Source: CAZADA01 sp964526675 (lineage in GTDB: Bacteria; Pseudomonadota; Alphaproteobacteria; Caulobacterales; Maricaulaceae). From it: a DNA stretch of 48,952 bases. The translations under genes were made by a program, and so were the position numbers. Where the stretch lies: NCBI GenBank assembly GCA_964526675.1, contig CAZGLY010000024.1, forward strand, positions 1 through 48,952. The letters run 5' to 3'. Within the stretch, counting starts at the first letter, position 1, and each line of letters starts with the position of its first letter. Below, one piece after another: positions 7,223 through 15,706 of the stretch. The notes under the pieces are model-generated. The model had not been told where the DNA came from. It worked only from the letters and a program-made list of their open reading frames with translations, and searched no databases.

Positions 7223-8134
7223 TCAGGACTGGGCGTCGGCTTCGTCCAGGTCGATCGTTTCCTCCTCCAAGGGTTGGGAGGCGGCGTCGATCGCGGCCAA
7301 GATCCCTTCAGCGGCGGCGCGGATGGCCGCCAGGTCTCTGTTGCTGGCGTGGCCGCGCTGGAGCAACCGCGCCGTCGCCAAGGTCAGGGCGTGAGCCTGC
7401 TCCTCAACGAGGGCCAACCCGCCATCCGCGCGCAAGCGACGGCGCAGCTCGCGCGCGGCGCGATCCAGCTCCTCCAGGCCGTACCCATCCATGTCAGGCC
7501 CCTGCTCCTGGCGCACGCGCGCGCCCGTCGCCACGCGCATGGCCAAGCGACGCAGCCGCTCACGCGCGATCTGAGCCTGCACCTGGGGAATCGCGATCTG
7601 CGCCGCCGACAGCGCGGCGGCGTCGCCGCCCGCCAACGCGTGCAGCATGTTGGGCGCGTCAAACAAATCCGCCGTCGGACGCCGCGCAGAGCGGCGCCGG
7701 TCGGGCCCGACATAATCGCTGGTGACCACATAGGGACGCTTGGTCCGCGCGAGGTGGCGCACGCGCTCAATCAGCTGCGCCGGCGAGAAGGGGCGCAACA
7801 GGAGATCGTCAGCCCCGCTGTCGACCGCCCGTCGGATCATGGCCTCAGAGCGCGGCCACGACGTGAGCAACACCGTCACAAACGGATTGAGGCCCAACTC
7901 GCCCTCGCGGATCGAGCGCACGACGTCGCAGGTCGGCAGCTCGCCGACGAACGCTTCGCACACGACGAGCTCAAACGTTTCGCGTTCCAGCAAGATCGCA
8001 AACTGCCGGGCGTCCGACGCGACGCTCACCTGTCCGAGTTTCAAGTCCTCCAACGCAGCGCGGTTGGACCGGCGCGTCGTCGTCTCCGGGTCGAACAACA
8101 GCGCGCTGACGCGGTCGAACTGGACCTGTCCCAT
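7223..8134 (-). CDS. Degenerate response-regulator receiver protein
   Basis: A 303-residue protein. Residues 8-130 form a CheY-like receiver fold: SALLFDP (Asp15, acidic pocket), FELVVCEAFVGELP (third strand), TVLLTSWPRSEAMI (switch Thr91) and AVDSGADDLLLRPFSP. The phosphorylated Asp of the third strand is Glu60 here and the conserved Lys is Arg114, so normal phosphotransfer is unlikely and the domain may be fixed in one state. Residues 141-152 carry the YVGPDRRRSARR motif seen after receiver-type domains in alphaproteobacteria. The rest (160-303) is helical, Ala/Leu/Arg-rich, with no recognisable DNA-binding or catalytic domain, and ends in an acidic tail. It lies between tpiA and secG on the same strand, with no histidine kinase nearby. 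Partner unknown. Confidence 0.75.
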   Translation of the reverse strand: MGQVQFDRVSALLFDPETTTRRSNRAALEDLKLGQVSVASDARQFAILLERETFELVVCEAFVGELPTCDVVRSIREGELGLNPFVTVLLTSWPRSEAMIRRAVDSGADDLLLRPFSPAQLIERVRHLARTKRPYVVTSDYVGPDRRRSARRPTADLFDAPNMLHALAGGDAAALSAAQIAIPQVQAQIARERLRRLAMRVATGARVRQEQGPDMDGYGLEELDRAARELRRRLRADGGLALVEEQAHALTLATARLLQRGHASNRDLAAIRAAAEGILAAIDAASQPLEEETIDLDEADAQS

Positions 8135-8201
8135 TGACCTTCCGCCCTCTCGCCAGCCTTAGAAACCGGCGGCTTTGGAGTGAGGGTCGCTGCGGCCGTT
8201 G

Positions 8202-8966
8202 TCAGGGATGTAAAAGCGCGGATTGAGCGATTTCCAGAAAGTCGCTCGCCGCCAAGCTGGCGCCGCCGACGAGCACGCCGCCGACGCCGTCCGTGGCGAG
8301 GATCGCGCGCGCGTTCCCCGGCTTCACCGATCCGCCGTAGAGCACCCGCGTCGCCGCGCCCACCGTCGCTTGGATGACCGCGTGCATCGCCGCGATGTCC
8401 TCCTCTTGCGGCGCGACGCCGGCCCCGATCGCCCACACCGGCTCGTAGGCGACGCATGCGCGCGCCGCAAGATCGGGCTCTGCGGCGAACACGTCCGGCC
8501 AAGACGCCGCCACTTGGCGCTGGGTCACCGTCTCCGCGTCGCCGGCGTCCCGCTCCTCACGGGTTTCGCCCACGCACACGATCGGCGCGAGGCCCGCCGC
8601 CAACGCCGCTTCGGCTTTGGCCCGCACCACGGCGTCGGTGTCGCCGCCGCTGACGCCCTCCGGCCGGCGCCGCTCAGAGTGGCCAACGATGACGTAGCGC
8701 GCGCCCGCGTCGGCGAGCATGCCCGCGCTGACCGCGCCGGTGTGCGCGCCGCTCTCCAGCCAGTGGCAATCTTGCGCGCCGACGTCCACGGCCGACCCCG
8801 CCACGTCTCGAACGACATCCGCCAGCAGCGTGTAGGGCGGACACACAACCACTTCCGGCGGATCCGTCATCGCCGCGAGGCCCGCCGCGACGGCCCGCGC
8901 TTCCGTGCGCGCCGCCTGCAGGCCATGCATTTTCCAGTTGCCCGCCACCAGTGGTCTGATCGCCAT
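8202..8966 (-). CDS. tpiA: Triosephosphate isomerase
   Basis: A 254-residue TIM-barrel enzyme interconverting dihydroxyacetone phosphate and glyceraldehyde 3-phosphate. The ATG at 8966 was chosen because it gives the conserved start MAIRPLVAGNWKMHG, with GGAGG a few bases upstream; an upstream extension of the frame has no family match. Active-site residues are visible: Asn and Lys in GNWKMHG, His in IVGHSERR, Glu in VAYEPVWAIGAG, and the phosphate loop YGGSVKPGNA. It is divergent from ppiD across a 215-bp intergenic region and followed at 67 bp by the degenerate receiver gene. Confidence 0.97.
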   Translation of the reverse strand: MAIRPLVAGNWKMHGLQAARTEARAVAAGLAAMTDPPEVVVCPPYTLLADVVRDVAGSAVDVGAQDCHWLESGAHTGAVSAGMLADAGARYVIVGHSERRRPEGVSGGDTDAVVRAKAEAALAAGLAPIVCVGETREERDAGDAETVTQRQVAASWPDVFAAEPDLAARACVAYEPVWAIGAGVAPQEEDIAAMHAVIQATVGAATRVLYGGSVKPGNARAILATDGVGGVLVGGASLAASDFLEIAQSALLHP

Positions 8967-9181
8967 CGGATGCTCCCTCCTGTCGGGCCGATCACGCGCC
9001 GCCCCTCCTGAACCGCATGACGCGGCGTGTACCACGCGTCGGAGGGAGGCCAAGACCATCCGGCCGCATCGGATCCGCAGGCGCCCAAAACAGCCGCAAC
9101 GTGTTGTGCCGTCCCGCGCGCCTGACTAGCGTGCGCAGCGCGCCCCGAGAGGCGGTGGGCGCTGACTGCGGGGTTGAGGCC

Positions 9182-11074
9182 ATGCTGGAACGATTGCGCG
9201 CGGCGTCGCGATCCTGGATCGCTTGGGTGTTTTTGGCCGTGGTGGGTCTGGCGGTGGCGTTCACCGGCGGCTTCGGGTCCTTCGGCGGCGGGCTTGGAGG
9301 CGATGTCGCGAAGATCGGCGACGAACGCTTCAGCTACACGCAGTTTCAACGCGCCTGGCGCCAGGAGCTGCAGCGGATCCGGGTCAACCAAGACCGCAGC
9401 ATCACCGACGCTCAGGCCCGCGAGGCGGGTTTGCCGGCCCAGCTGATCGGACGGTTGAGCTTCGAAGCGCGCATGCGCCAAGAAGCCGACGCGTTGGAGC
9501 TTGCCGCCTCGGACGCGTTGGTCGTCCGCGCCATCGCGGAGATCGACGGCGTGCGCGATCCGCTCCTCGGCGGTCTCGACCGGGACGCCGTGCGCTCCAT
9601 TCTCAGCAGTTATCAGTTGACGGAGGACCAGTTCATCGCGGTCGTCCGCGACGAGGTGATCCGTGGCCACGTGTTCGCGGCGTTGCAGGCGGGCGTCACG
9701 GCGCCGGCCGCGTTTGCCGAACACCAGCAATTGTTTCAATTCCAGGAGCGCTTGGTGAGCGCGGTGTTCGCTCCCTATGACGCCGTCGCAGAACCCGCCG
9801 CGCCGAGCGATGAAGCGGTCGCCGCCTACTATGAGGCGAACGCCCGCGCCTTCACGTCTCCTGAGGTTCGGGCCTTGCAGCTGGTGCTCATCGCCCCGGA
9901 TGTGGAGGCCGCCGCCGCCGGGCTGGACGAGGAGATGATCGCGCGCGCGGTCGAAGACGCTATAGCCGCCGAAACGCCGCCATCGACGCGCGATCTCGTT
10001 GAGCTGCCGGCTCCCGACGCCGAAACAGCCGCCGCCGCGGCCGCGCGCTTGCGCGCCGGGGAGACGCCGGAAGCGGTCGTCGCGGCGCTCGGCCTCACGG
10101 GCGTCAACCGCTATGAGGACGCGACGCCGGGGGAGCTTCCCGACTCCGCCTTGGCGGACGCCGCGTTCGCGCTGGAAACGGGCGCGGTCAGCGATCCGAT
10201 CGCCACCGCCCTCTCCTGGTCAGTCGTGCGCGTCGAAGCGGCAAGCGCCGGCGCGGCTCCCGACCCCGCCATCGTGCGCGCCCAGGTCGTGGACGAGCTG
10301 GCGGAAGCCCGCGCTCTGGGAGAAACGGCCCAAAAGGGGCGCGACTTCGAACGCGCGCTGACCGATGGCGCGACCCTGGCGGAGGCCGCGAACGCCACCG
10401 GCCTGCCGCTGATCGACATTCCCTCCGTCACGGCCGCGGGTCTCGACGCCGACGGCGCGCCGGTCGCCGCGCTCGCGAAAGCGCCGGCGGCCTTGCAGCG
10501 GGCGTTCAGCCAGCAGCCTGGGCTCACGACGCCTGTGGTCACGGCCGACGACGGTCAGCAGTTTGCGCTGCGCGTGTCGGCGATCACGCCGGCGGAGCCC
10601 CTGTCGTTGGAGGCGGCCCGCGACGAGATCACCGTGAGGCTGACCGCCGACGCGCGCGCCCAAGCGCATGAAGCGTTGGTGGAGCAGGTGCGCGCCGCCC
10701 TCGCAACGGGCGCGCCGTTGCGCGAGGCCGCCGCGATCATCGGCGACGACGCGCGCACCGACATGTACGCCTTTCCCCGCGCGGCGCCGCCGGAAGCCCT
10801 GGGAGCCCAAGCGCTGCGCCTGTTCGAGCCGGGCCAGACGCCGGGCGACGTGGTCGCGTTGCCGGTCACGGGCGGCGTCGCGATCGCCCGGTTCGAGACC
10901 GCCATCCCCACGCCACCGGAGTCCGGCGCGTTCCTGGCCATGTTCCAGCAACCCCTGCGGCAAGCGATCGCTCAAGATGTCGAAGCGATGTACCTGGGCG
11001 GCCTCGCCCAACGCTACGCCGCGGAAGTGCAATGGGAGACGGTGGATCGCGCCGTGGGCGCGGTCAGCCCATGA
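9182..11074 (+). CDS. ppiD: PpiD-like periplasmic folding factor (SurA/PpiD family)
   Basis: A 630-residue inner-membrane-anchored protein. The ATG at 9182 begins MLERLRAASRSWIAWVFLAVVG, with one membrane segment at about residues 12-30; the large remainder should face the periplasm. The SurA/PpiD N-terminal chaperone region follows (IGDERFSYTQFQRAWRQELQR...LIGRLSFEARMRQEADALELAASD). A parvulin-like region is recognisable near TPGELPDSALADAAFALETGAVSDPI, but the usual ARHIL strand and GGDLGW loop are missing or altered, so isomerase activity is doubtful and a holdase or chaperone role more likely. It overlaps trpE by 4 bp (ATGA), so the two are translationally coupled; this ppiD-trpE pairing is a known alphaproteobacterial neighbourhood. 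Confidence 0.88.
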   Translation: MLERLRAASRSWIAWVFLAVVGLAVAFTGGFGSFGGGLGGDVAKIGDERFSYTQFQRAWRQELQRIRVNQDRSITDAQAREAGLPAQLIGRLSFEARMRQEADALELAASDALVVRAIAEIDGVRDPLLGGLDRDAVRSILSSYQLTEDQFIAVVRDEVIRGHVFAALQAGVTAPAAFAEHQQLFQFQERLVSAVFAPYDAVAEPAAPSDEAVAAYYEANARAFTSPEVRALQLVLIAPDVEAAAAGLDEEMIARAVEDAIAAETPPSTRDLVELPAPDAETAAAAAARLRAGETPEAVVAALGLTGVNRYEDATPGELPDSALADAAFALETGAVSDPIATALSWSVVRVEAASAGAAPDPAIVRAQVVDELAEARALGETAQKGRDFERALTDGATLAEAANATGLPLIDIPSVTAAGLDADGAPVAALAKAPAALQRAFSQQPGLTTPVVTADDGQQFALRVSAITPAEPLSLEAARDEITVRLTADARAQAHEALVEQVRAALATGAPLREAAAIIGDDARTDMYAFPRAAPPEALGAQALRLFEPGQTPGDVVALPVTGGVAIARFETAIPTPPESGAFLAMFQQPLRQAIAQDVEAMYLGGLAQRYAAEVQWETVDRAVGAVSP

Positions 11075-12579
11075 CCACCGCCTTGATGACGATCTGTCCA
11101 GATCGTGACGCGTTCTTGGCGACCTACGCCGCCGGGCGCGCCCAAGTGGTGTGGTTCCGCGCGCCCGACGACATCGAAACGCCGGTCTCCGCGTTGCTGA
11201 AGCTGGGGCGCGACCGCCCGGACGTGGTTCTGCTGGAATCCGTGGAGCGCAACGCGCACCGCGGTCGCTACTCGATCATTGGGATCGACCCCGATTTGAT
11301 CTGGCGCTTGCGCGACGGTGTGGTCGAAATCGCAAAAGGCGCGGACGTCGCCGCCAAGCGGTTCAAGCCCCAAGACGACGCGCCGATCCCCGCCTTGCGG
11401 CGGCTGCTCGCGCGCTCCGCGGTGGATTTGCCGCGGGAACTGCCCGCGCCGGCTGCGGGCGTGTTCGGCTATTTGTCCTATGAAGTGATCCGGCATCTGG
11501 AACGGCTGCCGGACCCCAAGGCGGATCCCATTGGCGTTCCTGAAGCGCTGCTGGTGCGGCCGTCGGTGGTGATCGTCTTTGATTCGATCCGTCAGGAGCT
11601 CATCTTCGTCACGCCGGCGCGTCCTCAGCCGGGGCTCGACGCCGAGGCCGCCTACGAAGCCGCTCGGGCGCGTTTGCTTGCGGTGCAACATGCGCTGGCT
11701 GGCGCCATTGACGCCGCGAAGCCCGAAAGCCGCACCGCGCCGGCGCTGGAGCGCACGCCGATCATCGCGCCGGACGACTTCCGCGCCATGGTGGAGAAGG
11801 CCAAAGCCCACATCCGCGCGGGCGACGTCTTCCAGGTCGTCCCCGCGCAGCGTTTCACCGTGCCCTTCCCGCTGCCGCCGTTCGCTCTCTACCGCGCCTT
11901 ACGTCGGCTCAACCCCTCACCCTTTTTGTTTTATTTGAGTTTCGACGACTTCGCGATTGTGGGCTCGAGCCCCGAAATCCTCGTGCGCGTTCAAGACGGC
12001 GTCATGACCTTGCGTCCCCTCGCCGGCACGCGCCCCCGCGGCGGCGATCCGGCGGAGGACGCCGCCCACGAAGCCGATCTCCTGGCGGACCCCAAAGAAC
12101 GGGCTGAGCATCTGATGCTGCTGGATCTTGGCCGCAACGATGTCGGCCGGGTCGCGCAGTGGGGCCGCGTCACCGTCAGCGAGAGCTTCGCCGTTGAGCG
12201 CTACAGCCACGTCATGCACATCGTGTCGAACGTCCATGGGCCGCTGCGCCCGGAGTGCGACGCCGTCGACGCTCTTCTGGCCGGCTTCCCCGCGGGCACG
12301 GTGTCCGGCGCGCCGAAGGTCCGCGCTATGGAGATCATCCATGACCTCGAACCGGAACGGCGGGGGGTCTACGCGGGCGGCGTGGGCTATTTCTCCGCGG
12401 GCGGGGATATGGACACCTGCATCGCGTTGCGCACGGCGGTGGTGAAGGACGGCGTGATGCATGTGAAGGCCGGCGGCGGCGTTGTGTTTGACTCCGATCC
12501 CGAGGCCGAACGCCGCGAAACCCTGCACAAATCCAACGCCCTCATCACAGCGGCCGCCCAGGCGCGCTGGTTCGTCTGA
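11071..12579 (+). CDS. trpE: Anthranilate synthase component I
   Basis: A 502-residue enzyme that makes anthranilate from chorismate using ammonia supplied by TrpG; first step of tryptophan synthesis. The N-terminal part has VLLESVERNAHRGRYSIIG, the LLES...S motif linked to tryptophan feedback inhibition. The chorismate-binding domain shows FLFYLSFDDFAIVGSSPE, LAGTRPRGG, DLGRNDVGRV, FPAGTVSGAPKVRAMEII and DPEAERRETLHKSNA. The ATG at 11071 overlaps the ppiD stop. No leader peptide or attenuator precedes it, as there is no intergenic space. Unusually, the next tryptophan gene (trpG) is separated by an antisense deacetylase gene. Confidence 0.97.
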   Translation: MTTALMTICPDRDAFLATYAAGRAQVVWFRAPDDIETPVSALLKLGRDRPDVVLLESVERNAHRGRYSIIGIDPDLIWRLRDGVVEIAKGADVAAKRFKPQDDAPIPALRRLLARSAVDLPRELPAPAAGVFGYLSYEVIRHLERLPDPKADPIGVPEALLVRPSVVIVFDSIRQELIFVTPARPQPGLDAEAAYEAARARLLAVQHALAGAIDAAKPESRTAPALERTPIIAPDDFRAMVEKAKAHIRAGDVFQVVPAQRFTVPFPLPPFALYRALRRLNPSPFLFYLSFDDFAIVGSSPEILVRVQDGVMTLRPLAGTRPRGGDPAEDAAHEADLLADPKERAEHLMLLDLGRNDVGRVAQWGRVTVSESFAVERYSHVMHIVSNVHGPLRPECDAVDALLAGFPAGTVSGAPKVRAMEIIHDLEPERRGVYAGGVGYFSAGGDMDTCIALRTAVVKDGVMHVKAGGGVVFDSDPEAERRETLHKSNALITAAAQARWFV

Positions 12580-12663
12580 GCGCTCACGCGCCCGAAACGT
12601 CTCAGCCAGACGCGAGCGCAACGGCGCCGGTCGGCGATCTCCGTGAGCGGCGCGCCGTGCGCC

Positions 12664-13836
12664 TCAGCTGCGCGCCATCGTCGCCGCGCCGACAAACGTC
12701 ACCCCGCGGCGGCGCGCCGCCGGCAGCCACGCCTCCAGGGCGCTCAGCGTCACATCGTGGGGATGGGCGATCACGACCGCGGCTCCCGCCTCCTGCGCCA
12801 GACGCTCAGCCCGCGCGAGCGCGTCCTCAATAGCGTCGGCGTCGCGGACGTGGTCCACGAACACATCGCGCGACAAAACGGGAAGGCCCGCGCGCGCGGC
12901 GGCGCGCTGCAACACCGTCCGGCGCCCCGTCACCGAATCCAGCGCGACAAACCCGCGCGCGCGCGCAACTTCCGCGACAGGCTCTAAGCACGCGCCGCAG
13001 CTCGTGAAGCGGCTGCCCATATGGTTGTTGAAGCCCACAGCGCCCGGAACGGCGTCAAAGGCGGCGGTCGCGCGCGCGCGGATCTCTTCCACCGAAAGCC
13101 ACGTCGTCAGCGCGCGCGGTCCGGGATCATCAAGACCCAAGGGCTCCATCGGCAAATGCACGAACACATCATGGCCGGCGCGGCGCGCTTGCCCGGCGAG
13201 ACTGGCGGCGGCGGGGGCATAGGGCAGAATCGACAGCGTCATCGGGCCGGGCAACGCCAACGCCCGCGTCGACGCCTCCACATCAAGCCCGATGTCATCA
13301 ATGACCACCGCGATGTGCGGCCGCGCCTCGGCGGCGGCGTCCACCGCGTCGCCCCATGGCGTGGGACCCGGCGTCGCGACGTCGATCCATCCGAATTGGG
13401 CCTCGCCGGCGGGAGCGTCGCTCACGTCACGGCTCTGCGTCTCAAAGACCGCGGGGCCCGTCACGCCAGACAATGCGAAGGGACGTGACGTCGGGATGCC
13501 GTCGCCGCTCGACCTCGTGGCGACCGGGTCCGCCGCCGTGCGCGCCGCACGCGGCGCGACGCGAACGGGCGCCGGCAAGGTCGGGGCCGCAGCGCGCGGC
13601 GGATCGACGCGTGCGGTCGACGCGTCCGCGCGTACGTCACCGGCAAGGCCGGGTCCCTCGACCGGCGTCGCCACAAACACCAAACACGCGGCCAACGCAG
13701 CGAATCCAGCAGCGGCGGACGCCCAGCCCACAACGCCCTGCAGCGACCGGCGCGACGGCGTCTCGGCCGGGGTGATCAGCCCACGCGCCCGTTCGAGGCG
13801 GGCGGGCGTGCTCCACAAACGATCTTCGACCATCAT
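12664..13836 (-). CDS. Divergent polysaccharide deacetylase (YibQ-like)
   Basis: A 390-residue protein lying antisense between trpE and trpG. A cytosolic N-terminus is followed by one hydrophobic segment (about 35-58), then a low-complexity Ala/Pro/Arg linker to about residue 165. The C-terminal NodB-like domain of the divergent polysaccharide deacetylase family follows, with AVVIDDIGLD, MTLSILPYAP, VFVHLPMEP, GFNNHMGSRFT, VALDSVTG and VVIAHPHDVTL. The acidic and histidine motifs of a metal-dependent deacetylase are partly kept. The substrate is not known; family members are periplasmic or envelope-anchored and some occur near cell-wall hydrolase activators. Start is ATG 13836 or the next codon; neither has a strong ribosome binding site. 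It converges on trpE (84 bp) and diverges from trpG (128 bp). Confidence 0.85.
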   Translation of the reverse strand: MMVEDRLWSTPARLERARGLITPAETPSRRSLQGVVGWASAAAGFAALAACLVFVATPVEGPGLAGDVRADASTARVDPPRAAAPTLPAPVRVAPRAARTAADPVATRSSGDGIPTSRPFALSGVTGPAVFETQSRDVSDAPAGEAQFGWIDVATPGPTPWGDAVDAAAEARPHIAVVIDDIGLDVEASTRALALPGPMTLSILPYAPAAASLAGQARRAGHDVFVHLPMEPLGLDDPGPRALTTWLSVEEIRARATAAFDAVPGAVGFNNHMGSRFTSCGACLEPVAEVARARGFVALDSVTGRRTVLQRAAARAGLPVLSRDVFVDHVRDADAIEDALARAERLAQEAGAAVVIAHPHDVTLSALEAWLPAARRRGVTFVGAATMARS

Positions 13837-13964
13837 GCCGTGTCGATGCGGCTGAAATGGTTAACGGAAGCTTGACGGGCCGGGCCGCAGCGCCGTGATT
13901 GGCGTGGCTGTGTCGCCGCGGTATCAGTGCCGCCCCACAGCGCTCGATGAGGACGCCGACCGTC

Positions 13965-14618
13965 ATGGCCACACACGCGGATGGGACGCGCGCGCCGAAC
14001 GCAGCCGCTCCCGCCATTCTGGTGATCGACAATTACGACAGCTTCGTTTTCAACCTGGTCCACGACGTGGAGCGCCTGGGCGGCCGCACGCAGGTCGCCC
14101 GCAACGACGCGTTGAGCCTTGAAGACGCTTTGGCGGCGCGGGTGGATGGCTATCTCATTTCGCCCGGGCCCGGGACGCCAGAAGCCGCCGGCGTCTCGGT
14201 CGCGCTTGCGCGCGCCGCCGGCGACGCGCGCCGCCCTGTGTTCGGCGTGTGTCTTGGCCATCAGGCGATCGCCGCGGCCTATGGCGCGCGGGTGGGTCCG
14301 GCGCGAACGATCCGCCACGGCAAGACCAGTCCCATCACCCATGACGCCAACGGCGTGTTCGCAGGCGTCGAGGCCGCGTTCACCGCCACGCGCTACCACA
14401 GCCTGGCGGTGGACGAGGCGACGCTGCCGGACGACCTCCACGTGACCGCGCGGGCCGAGGACGGCGAGATCATGGGGCTCGCCCATCGACGCCATCCGGT
14501 GTTCGGCGTGCAGTTTCATCCAGAATCCTACGCCTCGGAACACGGCCTCACCCTGCTGACGAACTTCCTGAACGCCGCCGTCGCCGCGCGGGACCATCAG
14601 CAGGAACGCGCGTCATGA
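13965..14618 (+). CDS. trpG: Anthranilate synthase component II (glutamine amidotransferase)
   Basis: A class I glutamine amidotransferase that releases ammonia for TrpE. Visible motifs are ILVIDNYDSFVFNLVHDVERLGG, ISPGPGTPEAAG, the nucleophile in VFGVCLGHQAIAAAYG, and His/Glu in VFGVQFHPESYASEHG. I chose the ATG at 13965 (MATHADGTRAP, 217 residues), which has GAGG about 12 bases upstream; an ATG at 13947 in the same frame has no such site. Because trpE is cut off by the antisense gene, trpG must have its own promoter in the 128-bp divergent region, where I see no convincing match. It overlaps trpD by 4 bp. Confidence 0.95.
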   Translation: MATHADGTRAPNAAAPAILVIDNYDSFVFNLVHDVERLGGRTQVARNDALSLEDALAARVDGYLISPGPGTPEAAGVSVALARAAGDARRPVFGVCLGHQAIAAAYGARVGPARTIRHGKTSPITHDANGVFAGVEAAFTATRYHSLAVDEATLPDDLHVTARAEDGEIMGLAHRRHPVFGVQFHPESYASEHGLTLLTNFLNAAVAARDHQQERAS

Positions 14619-15706
14619 CCGCGCTGCGCGACGCCGTCGCCGCGCTTGTCGGCGGCGAGGGGTTGAGCGCCGCGGCCGCGGAAGCGGCGTTCACGGACGT
14701 CTTCGCCTGCGACCCTGACACCCCGCAGGACGCCGCCGTGTTGGGCGGGTTCCTCATCGGCCTCGCGGTCCGGGGCGCCACCGCGACCGAGCTGATCGCC
14801 GGCGCCCGCGCCCTGCGCGCGCGCGCAACCCCAATCACCCTCCCCGACGAGCTGGCGGGCGCCCTTGTCGACACCTGCGGCACGGGCGGGGACGGCGCGT
14901 CGACGTTCAACATCTCCACCGCCGCAGCCCTGGCGGCGGCCGGAGCCGGCGCCACCGTCGCCAAACATGGCGGACGGGCGGTGTCCTCGCGCTCGGGCTC
15001 GGCGGACGTGTTGCGCGCCCTCGGCGTGGCGGTCGACGCCAGCGGTGAGAGCGCCGCGGACGCTCTTCAACAGGCGCATGTCGCGTTCCTGTTCGCGCCG
15101 GCGCATCACAGCGCGATGGCGCGGGTCGCGGCGACGCGCCAAGCGCTGGGCGTGCGGACTATCTTTAACTTGTTGGGACCTTTGGCGAATCCCGCTGGCG
15201 CGCGCCGGCAGGTGCTGGGCGTCTACGCGGCGGAGCTGGTCGCGCCCATGGCGGAGGCGTTGCGCGAACTGGGCGCGACGCGCGCGTGGGTCGTGCACGG
15301 CCGCGACGGCCTGGACGAACTGACAACGACCGGCCCCAGCCTCGTCGCCTCCTTGGACAACGGACGGATCGACACGTTCGACGTGACGCCGGAGGACGCC
15401 GACATCCCGCGCGCGCGCGTGAACGACCTTCGCGGCGGCGACGCCGGCGAGAACGCCGCCGCGTTGCGGGCGCTGTTGAACGGATCGCGGGACGACGCCG
15501 TCAAAGCCTATCGCGACATCACCGTGCTGAACGCCGCGGCGGCGCTCGTGGTGGCGGACCGGGCCCAGACCCTCCGCGACGGCGCGCGCCAAGCCGCCGA
15601 GGCCATCGACTGCGGGGCCGCCGCCCAAGCCCTCGAACGCCTGGTGACCGTCACGGCCGCCGCGGCCGCGCGCGCGGCGACGATGCCCGCGGGGGCGCGC
15701 CCGTGA
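14615..15706 (+). CDS. trpD: Anthranilate phosphoribosyltransferase
   Basis: A 363-residue enzyme joining anthranilate to phosphoribosyl pyrophosphate. Signatures include DTCGTGGDGASTFNISTAAA (the PRPP-binding glycine loop), VAKHGGRAVSSRSGSADVL, FLFAPAHHSAMARVAATRQALGVRTIFNLLGPLANPA, and WVVHGRDGLDEL. In most homologues the KHG(N)R position is Asn; here it is Gly (KHGGR), a mild variation. Start ATG overlaps the trpG stop (ATGA), and its own stop overlaps the trpC GTG, so trpG-trpD-trpC form one coupled unit. Confidence 0.96.
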   Translation: MTALRDAVAALVGGEGLSAAAAEAAFTDVFACDPDTPQDAAVLGGFLIGLAVRGATATELIAGARALRARATPITLPDELAGALVDTCGTGGDGASTFNISTAAALAAAGAGATVAKHGGRAVSSRSGSADVLRALGVAVDASGESAADALQQAHVAFLFAPAHHSAMARVAATRQALGVRTIFNLLGPLANPAGARRQVLGVYAAELVAPMAEALRELGATRAWVVHGRDGLDELTTTGPSLVASLDNGRIDTFDVTPEDADIPRARVNDLRGGDAGENAAALRALLNGSRDDAVKAYRDITVLNAAAALVVADRAQTLRDGARQAAEAIDCGAAAQALERLVTVTAAAAARAATMPAGARP

